Below, in pieces: positions 11,794 through 21,356 of a stretch of DNA of 24,485 nucleotides. How positions within the stretch are numbered: position 1 is the stretch's first letter; each line of letters opens with the position of its first letter. The notes under the pieces are model-generated. The model saw only the letters and a program-made list of their open reading frames with translations. It did no database searches and was not told where the DNA came from. Made by a program: the position numbers and the translations under genes. This stretch comes from Cristatella mucedo (Eukaryota > Bryozoa > Phylactolaemata > Cristatellidae), in the NCBI GenBank assembly GCA_009760855.2, contig WPIO01000567.1:1-24485 (forward strand). The letters run 5' to 3'.

Positions 11794-11808
11794 GCAGCAG
11801 AGTGCTGC
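11794..11808. repeat. Short inverted repeat GCAGCA-GAG-TGCTGC
   Basis: The arms GCAGCA and TGCTGC are perfect reverse complements around a 3-base centre, giving a potential 6-bp stem in single strand or transcript. It lies at monomer positions 11-25 and recurs in nearly every core copy. In a common variant class of the diverged blocks, base 21 is T instead of G (TTCTGC arm), which breaks one pair. The element could be a recognition site or cruciform seed, but its small size also allows chance. Confidence 0.75.
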
Positions 11809-11824
11809 ACCATGTTTAAAGCAT

Positions 11825-11861
11825 TTCGCACGTAAATAACACGTTTCGCACGAGTTCGCAC
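11825..11861. repeat. Internal decamer-phased sub-repeat TTCGCAC
   Basis: Within the reference monomer TTCGCAC occurs at 11825-11831, 11845-11851 and 11855-11861, with start spacings of exactly 20 and 10 bp. The decamer between the first two (aaataacacg) is a degenerate member sharing CACG, and the next decamer (gatcgcggaa) keeps TCGC in the same phase. Cut into tens from monomer position 41, the segment reads tttcgcacgt, aaataacacg, tttcgcacga, gttcgcacca, gatcgcggaa. This suggests the middle of the monomer grew from a roughly 10-bp unit, or is held in helical phase by protein or nucleosome contact. The spacing is seen directly; the cause is inferred. Confidence 0.85.
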
Positions 11862-12899
11862 CAGATCGCGGAATGTGTAGAAACTTCAAATCTGCATGTC
11901 GGAGCGTGCGCTGACTGGCAGCAGAGTGCTGCACCATGTTTAAAGCATTTCGCACGTAAATAACACGTTTCGCACGAGTTCGCACCAGATCGCGGAATAT
12001 GTAGAAACTTCAAATCTGCATGTCGGAGCGTGAGCTGACTGGCAGCAGAGTGCTGCACCATGTTTAAAGCATTTCGCACGTAAATAACACGTTTCGCACG
12101 AGTTCGCACCAGATCGCGGAATGTGTAGAAACTTCAAATCTGCATGTCGGAGCGTGCGCTGACTGGCAGCAGAGTGCTGCACCATGTTTAAAGCATTTCG
12201 CACGTAAATAACACGTTTCGCACGAGTTCGCACCAGATCGCGGAATGTGTAGAAACTTCAAATCTGCATGTCGGAGCGTGCGCTGACTGGCAGCAGAGTG
12301 CTGCACCATGTTTAAAGCATTTCGCACGTAAATAACACGTTTCGCACGAGTTCGCACCAGATCGCGGAATATGTAGAAACTTCAAATCTGCATGTCGGAG
12401 CGTGCGCTGACTGGCAGCAGAGTGCTGCACCATGTTTAAAGCATTTCGCACGTAAATAACACGTTTCGCACGAGTTCGCACCAGATCGCGGAATGTGTAG
12501 AAACTTCAAATCTGCATGTCGGAGCGTGCGCTGACTGGCAGCAGAGTGCTGCACCATGTTTTAAGCATTTCGCACGTAAATAACACGTTTCGCACGAGTT
12601 CGCACCAGATCGCGGAATGTGTAGAAACTTCAAATCTGCATGTCGGAGCGTGCGCTGACTGGCAGCAGAGTGCTGCACCATGTTTAAAGCATTTCGCACG
12701 TAAATAACACGTTTCGCACGAGTTCGCACCAGATCGCGGAATATGTAGAAACTTCAAATCTGCATGTCGGAGCGTGCGCTGACTGGCAGCAGAGTGCTGC
12801 ACCATGTTTAAAGCATTTCGCACGTAAATAACACGTTTCGCACGAGTTCGCACCAGATCGCGGAATATGTAGAAACTTCAAATCTGCATGTCGGAGCGT

Positions 12900-13023
12900 G
12901 CGCTGACTGGCAGCAGAGTGCTGCACCATGTTTAAAGCATTTCGCACGTAAATAACACGTTTCGCACGAGTTCGCACCAGATCGCGGAATATGTAGAAAC
13001 TTCAAATCTGCATGTCGGAGCGT
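12900..13023. repeat. Reference monomer, A type
   Basis: This copy is identical to the G-type reference except for A at monomer position 92 (window position 12991). It sits in a run of five consecutive A-type copies (about 12743 to 13239). A-type and G-type copies together make up nearly the whole homogeneous core. The pair shows that the core is built from two sub-lineages differing at one base, which on the opposite strand reads as ACATAT versus ACACAT. Confidence 0.93.
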
Positions 13024-13660
13024 GCGCTGACTGGCAGCAGAGTGCTGCACCATGTTTAAAGCATTTCGCACGTAAATAACACGTTTCGCACGAGTTCGCA
13101 CCAGATCGCGGAATATGTAGAAACTTCAAATCTGCATGTCGGAGCGTGCGCTGACTGGCAGCAGAGTGCTGCACCATGTTTAAAGCATTTCGCACGTAAA
13201 TAACACGTTTCGCACGAGTTCGCACCAGATCGCGGAATATGTAGAAACTTCAAATCTGCATGTCGGAGCGTGCGCTGACTGGCAGCAGAGTGCTGCACCA
13301 TGTTTAAAGCATTTCGCACGTAAATAACACGTTTCGCACGAGTTCGCACCAGATCGCGGAATGTGTAGAAACTTCAAATCTGCATGTCGGAGCGTGCGCT
13401 GACTGGCAGCAGAGTGCTGCACCATGTTTAAAGCATTTCGCACGTAAATAACACGTTTCGCACGAGTTCGCACCAGATCGCGGAATATGTAGAAACTTCA
13501 AATCTGCATGTCGGAGCGTGCGCTGACTGGCAGCAGAGTGCTGCACCATGTTTAAAGCATTTCGCACGTAAATAACACGTTTCGCACGAGTTCGCACCAG
13601 ATCGCGGAATGTGTAGAAACTTCAAATCTGCATGTCGGAGCGTGCGCTGACTGGCAGCAG

Positions 13661-13670
13661 AGTGCATTTC
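13661..13670. repeat. Core monomer with 17-bp deletion
   Basis: AGTGC is joined to ATTTC, removing monomer positions 23-39, including most of the right arm of the inverted repeat and TTTAAA. GC occurs at both edges of the lost segment. It overlaps the 24-bp deletion at 5969 in position, although the endpoints differ, so the same part of the monomer was lost twice. Confidence 0.85.
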
Positions 13671-14948
13671 GCACGTAAATAACACGTTTCGCACGAGTTC
13701 GCACCAGATCGCGGAATGTGTAGAAAACTTCAAATCTGCATGTCGGAGCGTGCGCTGACTGGAAGCAGAGTGCTGCACCATGTTTTAAAGCATTTCGCAC
13801 GTAAATAACACGTTTCGCACGAGTTCGCACCAGATCGCGGAATATGTAAAAACTTCAAATCTGCATGTCGGAGCGTGCGCTGACTGGCAGCAGAGTGCTG
13901 CACCATGTTTAAAGCATTTCGCACGTAAATAACACGTTTCGCACGAGTTCGCACCAGATCGCGGAATATGTAGAAACTTCAAATCTGCATGTCGGAGCGT
14001 GCGCTGACTGGCAGCAGAGTGCTGCACCATGTTTAAAGCATTTCGCACGTAAATAACACGTTTCGCACGAGTTCGCACCAGATCGCGGAATGTGTAGAAA
14101 CTTCAAATCTGCATGTCGGAGCGTGCGCTGACTGGCAGCAGAGTGCTGCACCATGTTTAAAGCATTTCGCACGTAAATAACACGTTTCGCACGAGTTCGC
14201 ACCAGATCGCGGAATATGTAGAAACTTCAAATCTGCATGTCGGAGCGTGCGCTGACTGGCAGCAGAGTGCTGCACCATGTTTAAAGCATTTCGCACGTAA
14301 ATAACACGTTTCGCACGAGTTCGCACCAGATCGCGGAATGTGTAGAAACTTCAAATCTGCATGTCGGAGCGTGCGCTGACTGGCAGCAGAGTGCTGCACC
14401 ATGTTTAAAGCATTTCGCACGTAAATAACACGTTTCGCACGAGTTCGCACCAGATCGCGGAATGTGTAGAAACTTCAAATCTGCATGTCGGAGCGTGCGC
14501 TGACTGGCAGCAGAGTGCTGCACCATGTTTAAAGCATTTCGCACGTAAATAACACGTTTCGCACGAGTTCGCACCAGATCGCGGAATATGTAGAAACTTC
14601 AAATCTGCATGTCGGAGCGTGCGCTGACTGGCAGCAGAGTGCTGCACCATGTTTAAAGCATTTCGCACGTAAATAACACGTTTCGCACGAGTTCGCACCA
14701 GATCGCGGAATGTGTAGAAACTTCAAATCTGCATGTCGGAGCGTGCGCTGACTGGCAGCAGAGTGCTGCACCATGTTTAAAGCATTTCGCACGTAAATAA
14801 CACGTTTCGCACGAGTTCGCACCAGATCGCGGAATGTGTAGAAACTTCAAATCTGCATGTCGGAGCGTGCGCTGACTGGCAGCAGAGTGCTGCACCATGT
14901 TTAAAGCATTTCGCACGTAAATAACACGTTTCGCACGAGTTCGCACCA

Positions 14949-14960
14949 GATCGATCGAGG
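14949..14960. repeat. Core monomer with GATC duplication
   Basis: GATCGCGG has become GATCGATCGAGG, a 4-bp tandem gain plus a C to A change. This makes a 128-bp unit, otherwise identical to its neighbours. It is a useful private marker for read phasing across the core. Confidence 0.85.
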
Positions 14961-15580
14961 AATATGTAGAAACTTCAAATCTGCATGTCGGAGCGTGCGC
15001 TGACTGGCAGCAGAGTGCTGCACCATGTTTAAAGCATTTCGCACGTAAATAACACGTTTCGCACGAGTTCGCACCAGATCGCGGAATATGTAGAAACTTC
15101 AAATCTGCATGTCGGAGCGTGCGCTGACTGGCAGCAGAGTGCTGCACCATGTTTAAAGCATTTCGCACGTAAATAACACGTTTCGCACGAGTTCGCACCA
15201 GATCGCGGAATGTGTAGAAACTTCAAATCTGCATGTCGGAGCGTGCGCTGACTGGCAGCAGAGTGCTGCACCATGTTTAAAGCATTTCGCACGTAAATAA
15301 CACGTTTCGCACGAGTTCGCACCAGATCGCGGAATGTGTAGAAACTTCAAATCTGCATGTCGGAGCGTGCGCTGACTGGCAGCAGAGTGCTGCACCATGT
15401 TTAAAGCATTTCGCACGTAAATAACACGTTTCGCACGAGTTCGCACCAGATCGCGGAATATGTAGAAACTTCAAATCTGCATGTCGGAGCGTGCGCTGAC
15501 TGGCAGCAGAGTGCTGCACCATGTTTAAAGCATTTCGCACGTAAATAACACGTTTCGCACGAGTTCGCACCAGATCGCGG

Positions 15581-15591
15581 AATATGTGTAG
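15581..15591. repeat. Core monomer with compound position-92 allele
   Basis: The site reads AATATGTGTAG, two bases longer than either AATATGTAG or AATGTGTAG. It contains both the A-type and the G-type word in series, as would follow from a 2-bp TG slippage or an exchange between the two types. Confidence 0.8.
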
Positions 15592-17560
15592 AAACTTCAA
15601 ATCTGCATGTCGGAGCGTGCGCTGACTGGCAGCAGAGTGCTGCACCATGTTTAAAGCATTTCGCACGTAAATAACACGTTTCGCACGAGTTCGCACCAGA
15701 TCGCGGAATGTGTAGAAACTTCAAATCTGCATGTCGGAGCGTGCGCTGACTGGCAGCAGAGTGCTGCACCATGTTTAAAGCATTTCGCACGTAAATAACA
15801 CGTTTCGCACGAGTTCGCACCAGATCGCGGAATGTGTAGAAACTTCAAATCTGCATGTCGGAGCGTGCGCTGACTGGCAGCAGAGTGCTGCACCATGTTT
15901 AAAGCATTTCGCACGTAAATAACACGTTTCGCACGAGTTCGCACCAGATCGCGGAATGTGTAGAAACTTCAAATCTGCATGTCGGAGCGTGCGCTGACTG
16001 GCAGCAGAGTGCTGCACCATGTTTAAAGCATTTCGCACGTAAATAACACGTTTCGCACGAGTTCGCACCAGATCGCGGAATATGTAGAAACTTCAAATCT
16101 GCATGTCGGAGCGTGCGCTGACTGGCAGCAGAGTGCTGCACCATGTTTAAAGCATTTCGCACGTAAATAACACGTTTCGCACGAGTTCGCACCAGATCGC
16201 GGAATGTGTAGAAACTTCAAATCTGCATGTCGGAGCGTGCGCTGACTGGCAGCAGAGTGCTGCACCATGTTTAAAGCATTTCGCACGTAAATAACACGTT
16301 TCGCACGAGTTCGCACCAGATCGCGGAATATGTAGAAACTTCAAATCTGCATGTCGGAGCGTGCGCTGACTGGCAGCAGAGTGCTGCACCATGTTTAAAG
16401 CATTTCGCACGTAAATAACACGTTTCGCACGAGTTCGCACCAGATCGCGGAATGTGTAGAAACTTCAAATCTGCATGTCGGAGCGTGCGCTGACTGGCAG
16501 CAGAGTGCTGCACCATGTTTAAAGCATTTCGCACGTAAATAACACGTTTCGCACGAGTTCGCACCAGATCGCGGAATATGTAGAAACTTCAAATCTGCAT
16601 GTCGGAGCGTGCGCTGACTGGCAGCAGAGTGCTGCACCATGTTTAAAGCATTTCGCACGTAAATAACACGTTTCGCACGAGTTCGCACCAGATCGCGGAA
16701 TGTGTAGAAACTTCAAATCTGCATGTCGGAGCGTGCGCTGACTGGCAGCAGAGTGCTGCACCATGTTTAAAGCATTTCGCACGTAAATAACACGTTTCGC
16801 ACGAGTTCGCACCAGATCGCGGAATGTGTAGAAACTTCAAATCTGCATGTCGGAGCGTGCGCTGACTGGCAGCAGAGTGCTGCACCATGTTTAAAGCATT
16901 TCGCACGTAAATAACACGTTTCGCACGAGTTCGCACCAGATCGCGGAATGTGTAGAAACTTCAAATCTGCATGTCGGAGCGTGCGCTGACTGGCAGCAGA
17001 GTGCTGCACCATGTTTAAAGCATTTCGCACGTAAATAACACGTTTCGCACGAGTTCGCACCAGATCGCGGAATGTGTAGAAACTTCAAATCTGCATGTCG
17101 GAGCGTGCGCTGACTGGCAGCAGAGTGCTGCACCATGTTTAAAGCATTTCGCACGTAAATAACACGTTTCGCACGAGTTCGCACCAGATCGCGGAATATG
17201 TAGAAACTTCAAATCTGCATGTCGGAGCGTGCGCTGACTGGCAGCAGAGTGCTGCACCATGTTTAAAGCATTTCGCACGTAAATAACACGTTTCGCACGA
17301 GTTCGCACCAGATCGCGGAATATGTAGAAACTTCAAATCTGCATGTCGGAGCGTGCGCTGACTGGCAGCAGAGTGCTGCACCATGTTTAAAGCATTTCGC
17401 ACGTAAATAACACGTTTCGCACGAGTTCGCACCAGATCGCGGAATATGTAGAAACTTCAAATCTGCATGTCGGAGCGTGCGCTGACTGGCAGCAGAGTGC
17501 TGCACCATGTTTAAAGCATTTCGCACGTAAATAACACGTTTCGCACGAGTTCGCACCAGA

Positions 17561-17575
17561 TCGCGCGGAATCTGT
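17561..17575. repeat. Core monomer with GC insertion and C at position 92
   Basis: TCGCGG is extended to TCGCGCGG, and the variable base is C (17572), the only C allele I saw among the 56 copies scored. Both changes are in one monomer within 12 bp. Confidence 0.8.
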
Positions 17576-18327
17576 AGAAACTTCAAATCTGCATGTCGGA
17601 GCGTGCGCTGACTGGCAGCAGAGTGCTGCACCATGTTTAAAGCATTTCGCACGTAAATAACACGTTTCGCACGAGTTCGCACCAGATCGCGGAATATGTA
17701 GAAACTTCAAATCTGCATGTCGGAGCGTGCGCTGACTGGCAGCAGAGTGCTGCACCATGTTTAAAGCATTTCGCACGTAAATAACACGTTTCGCACGAGT
17801 TCGCACCAGATCGCGGAATGTGTAGAAACTTCAAATCTGCATGTCGGAGCGTGCGCTGACTGGCAGCAGAGTGCTGCACCATGTTTAAAGCATTTCGCAC
17901 GTAAATAACACGTTTCGCACGAGTTCGCACCAGATCGCGGAATGTGTAGAAACTTCAAATGCATGTCGGAGCGTGCTGCTGACTGGCAGCAGAGTTCTGC
18001 ACCATGTTTAAAGCATTTCGCACGTAAATAACACGTTTCGCACGAGTTCGCACCAGATCGCGGAATATGTAGAAACTTCAAATCTGCATGTCGGAGCGTG
18101 CGCTGACTGGCAGCAGAGTGCTGCACCATGTTTAAAGCATTTCGCACGTAAATAACACGTTTCGCACGAGTTCGCACCAGATCGCGGAATGTGTAGAAAC
18201 TTCAAATCTGCATGTCGGAGCGTGCGCTGACTGGCAGCAGAGTGCTGCACCATGTTTAAAGCATTTCGCACGTAAATAACACGTTTCGCACGAGTTCGCA
18301 CCAGATCGCGGAATGTGTAGAAACTTC

Positions 18328-18780
18328 AAATCTTCATGTCGGAGCGTGCGCTGACTGGCAGCAGAGTGCTGCACCATGTTTAAAGCATTTCGCACGTAAA
18401 TAACACGTTTCGCACGAGTTCGCACCAGATCGCGGAATGTGTAGAAACTCCAAATCTGCATGTGGTTGCGTGCGCTGACAGGCAGCAGAGTGCTGCACTA
18501 TGTTTAAAGCATTTCGCACGTAAATAACACGTTTTAAACGAGTTCGCACCAGATCGCGGAATATGTAGAAACTTCAAATCTGCATGTCGGAGCGTGCGCT
18601 GACTGGCAGCAGAGTTCTGCACCATGTTTAAAGCATTTCGCACGTAAATAACACGTTTCGCACGAATTCGCAGCAGATCGCGGAATATAAAGAAACTTCA
18701 ACTCTGCATGTCGGAGCGTGCGCTGAAGTGCAGCAGAGTGCTGCACCATGATTAGAGCATTTCGCACGTAAATAACACGT
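18328..18780. repeat. Near-identical copy of 731-1183
   Basis: These 453 bp match 731-1183 at a constant offset of 17597 bp, including CTTCATG, ACTCC, ACAGGC, CTATG, TTTTAAACG, TTCTGC, the CGAATTCGCAGCAG variant, AATATAAAG, GAAGTGC and ATGATTAGAG in the same order. By eye only four mismatches separate them, three of them in the CGGA to GGTT change at about 18464-18467. Similarity drops on both sides to ordinary monomer identity. Confidence 0.85.
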
Positions 18781-19030
18781 TTCGCACGAGTTCGCACCAG
18801 ATCGCGGAATGTGTAGAAACTTCAAATCTGCATGTCGGAGCGTGCGCTGACTGGCAGCAGAGTTCTGCACCATGTTTAAAGCATTTCAAACGTAAATAAC
18901 ACGTTTCGCACTAGTTCGCACCAGATCGTAGAATGTGTAAAAACTTCATATCTGCATGTCGGAGCTTGCGCTGACTGGCAGCAGAGTGCTGCACTATGTT
19001 TAAAGCATTTCGCACGTAAATAACACGTTT

Positions 19031-19050
19031 CGCACGAGTTTCTGCACCAT
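19031..19050. repeat. 71-bp deletion junction between monomers
   Basis: CGCACGAGTT is joined directly to TCTGCACCAT, removing monomer positions 74-124 and 1-20 of the next copy. Restoring 71 bp makes the distance between the flanking CTATG markers 496 bp, so the deletion happened within an existing four-monomer unit. A TT at both sides may have served as microhomology. Confidence 0.8.
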
Positions 19051-20860
19051 GTTTAAAGCATTTCGCACGTAAATAACACGTTTCGCACGAGTTCGCACCA
19101 GATCGCGGAATGTGTAGAAACTTCAAATCTGCATGTCGGAGCGTGCGCTGACTGGCAGCAGAGTGCTGCACCATGTTTAAAGCATTTCGCACGGAAATAA
19201 CACGTTTCGCACAAGTTCGCACCAGATCGCGGAATATGTAGAAACTTTAAATCTGCATGTCGGAGCGTGCGCTGACGGGCAGCAGAGTGCAGCACCATGA
19301 TTAGAGCATTTCGCACGTAAATAACACGTTTCGCACGAGTTCGCACCAGATCGCGGAATGTGTAGAAACTTCAAATCTGCATGTCGGAGCGTGCGCTGAC
19401 TGGCAGCAGAGTGCTGCACTATGTTTAAAGCATTTCGCACGTAAATAACACGTTTCGCACGAGTTCGCACCAGATCGCGGAATGTGTAGAAACTTCAAAT
19501 CTTCATGTCGGAGCGTGCGCTGACTGGCAGCAGAGTGCTGCACCATGTTTAAAGCATTTCGCACGTAAATAACACGTTTCGCACGAGTTCGCACCAGATC
19601 GCGGAATGTGTAGAAACTTCAAATCTGCATGTCGGAGCGTGCGCTGACTGGCAGCAGTGTGCTGCACCATGTTTAAAGCATTTCGCACGTAAATAACACG
19701 TTTCGCACGAGTTCGCACCAGATCGCGGAATGTGTAGAAACTTCAAATCTGCATGTCGGAGCGTGCGCTGACTGGCAGCAGAGTGCTGCACCATGTTTAA
19801 AGCATTTCGCACGTAAATAACACGTTTCGCACGAGTTCGCACCAGATCGCGGAATGTGTAGAAACTTCAAATCTGCATGTCGGAGCGTGCGCTGACTGGC
19901 AGCAGAGTGCTGCACCATGTTTAAAGCATTTCGCACGTAAATAACACGTTTCGCACGAGTTCGCACCAGATCGCGGAATATGTAGAAACTTCAAATCTGC
20001 ATGTCGGAGCGTGCGCTGACTGGCAGCAGAGTGCTGCACCATGTTTAAAGCATTTCGCACGTAAATAACACGTTTCGCACGAGTTCGCACCAGATCGCGG
20101 AATGTGTAGAAACTTCAAATCTGCATGTCGGAGCGTGCGCTGACTGGCAGCAGAGTGCTGCACCATGTTTAAAGCATTTCGCACGTAAATAACACGTTTC
20201 GCACGAGTTCGCACCAGATCGCGGAATGTGTAGAAACTTCAAATCTGCATGTCGGAGCGTGCGCTGACTGGCAGCAGAGTGCTGCACCATGTTTAAAGCA
20301 TTTCGCACGTAAATAACACGTTTCGCACGAGTTCGCACCAGATCGCGGAATGTGTAGAAACTTCAAATCTGCTGCATGTCGGCGTGCGTGGGCTGACTGG
20401 CAGCAGAGTGCTGCACCATGTTTAAAGCATTTCGCACGTAAATAACACGTTTCGCACGAGTTCGCACCAGATCGCGGAATATGTAGAAACTTCAAATCTG
20501 CATGTCGGAGCGTGCGCTGACTGGCAGCAGAGTGCTGCACCATGTTTAAAGCATTTCGCACGTAAATAACACGTTTCGCACGAGTTCGCACCAGATCGCG
20601 GAATGTGTAGAAACTCAAAAATCTTGCATGTCGGAGCGTGCGCTGACTGGCAGCAGAGTGCTGCACCATGTTTAAAGCATTTCGCACGTAAATAACACGT
20701 TTCGCACGAGTTCGCACCAGATCGCGGAATATGTAGAAACTTCAAATCTGCATGTCGGAGCGTGCGCTGACTGGCAGCAGAGTTCTGCACCATGTTTAAA
20801 GCATTTCGCACGTAAATAACACGTTTCGCACGAGTTCGCACCAGATCGCGGAATGTGTAG

Positions 20861-20893
20861 AAACTTTAATTCAGCATGTCGGAGCATGGGCTG
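20861..20893. repeat. Local duplication marker, copy 1 (TTTAATTCAGCATG)
   Basis: This stretch shares with 21357-21390 a set of rare changes: ACTTTAA, TTCAGCATG instead of TCTGCATG, and GCATGGGCTG instead of GCGTGCGCTG. The copies are 497 bp apart, four monomers plus one base, the extra base being an A in copy 2. Confidence 0.85.
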
Positions 20894-21356
20894 ACTGGCA
20901 GCAGAGTGCTGCACCATGTTTAAAGCATTTCGCACGTAAATAACACGTTTCGCACGAGTTCGCACCAGATCGCGGAATGTGTAGAAACTTCAAATCTGCA
21001 TGTCGGAGCGTGCGCTGACTGGCAGCAGAGTGCTGCACCATGTTTAAAGCATTTCGCACGTAAATAACACGTTTCGCACGAGTTCGCACCAGATCGCGGA
21101 ATATGTAGAAACTTCAAATCTGCATGTCGGAGCGTGCGCTGACTGGCAGCAGAGTGCTGCACCATGTTTAAAGCATTTCGCACGTAAATAACACGTTTCG
21201 CACGAGTTCGCACCAGATCGCGGAATGTGTAGAAACTTCAAATCTGCATGTCGGAGCGTGCGCTGACTGGCAGCAGAGTGCTGCACCATGTTTAAAGCAT
21301 TTCGCACGTAAATAACACGTTTCGCACGAGTTCGCACCAGATCGCGGAATGTGTAG

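Larger units (their letters stand above)
11784..11907. repeat. Reference monomer, G type
   Basis: This copy matches the majority base at every position and serves as the reference, numbered 1-124. By hand it contains 30 C and about 31 G, so it is about 50% GC, with 11 CpG sites (observed/expected about 1.4). Landmarks are the inverted repeat at 11-25, TTTAAA at 32-37, TTCGCAC at 42, 62 and 72, GATC at 81-84, CGCG at 84-87, and the variable base at 92, which is G here. Length 124 is 1 modulo 3, so a reading frame shifts by one at every unit. The monomer start is my arbitrary choice; a tandem array has no natural start. Confidence 0.95.
11641..17957. repeat. Homogeneous core of the array
   Basis: About 51 monomers are almost identical. 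In 11641-13640 I see only two substitutions outside position 92, C to A at 12033 and A to T at 12562. Later irregularities are isolated: a 17-bp deletion at 13665, small changes at 13725-13850, a GATC insertion at 14949, a 2-bp insertion at 15581 and a 2-bp insertion at 17561. Such identity signals recent amplification or strong homogenisation. The main segregating site is position 92. There is no gene in this stretch. Confidence 0.92.
17958..19520. repeat. Island of diverged monomers inside the homogeneous array
   Basis: About 13 monomers interrupt the clean array with the same variant classes as the left part. After a disturbed monomer at 17958-17998 and three near-consensus copies come CTTCATG (18331), class a (CTATG at 18498, TTTTAAACG at 18532), class b (TTCTGC at 18615), class c (GAAGTGCAGC at 18725), class b again, class a at 18994, and a GACGGGC plus ATGATTAGAG copy at 19273-19305. 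CTATG recurs at 18498, 18994 and 19419. The first interval is exactly 496 bp; the second is 425 bp and contains a 71-bp deletion, which again makes 496 bp. Confidence 0.85.

Noticed and set aside
11792-11863. RNA polymerase III A-box-like (TGGCAGCAGAG) and B-box-like (GTTCGCACC) words about 60 bp apart, suggesting a tRNA-derived origin
   Set aside because: The A-box match has C where the conserved A should be, and the B-box match lacks the GTTCGA core. No tRNA fold, poly-T terminator or SINE tail accompanies them.
11692-11985. Recurrent 97-codon open frame on the minus strand, repeated every 124 bp with near-identical predicted protein
   Set aside because: The minus strand of the monomer has only two stop triplets (TGA in TTTGAAG and TAA in TTTAAAC), and 124 is 1 modulo 3, so open stretches of this length arise automatically in every copy. 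They overlap each other, start at GTG, and show no codon-level conservation separate from the DNA repeat.
12506-12853. Longer (115-codon) open frame in the core
   Set aside because: A single A to T change at 12562 removes the TTTAAA-derived stop in one copy. This is a satellite variant, not a gene.
11751-13978. A ten-monomer stretch of the position-92 A/G pattern that seems to repeat 2217 bp later
   Set aside because: With about 56 binary characters, a ten-long match between some pair of places is expected by chance about once. No linked private variant supports a real duplication.
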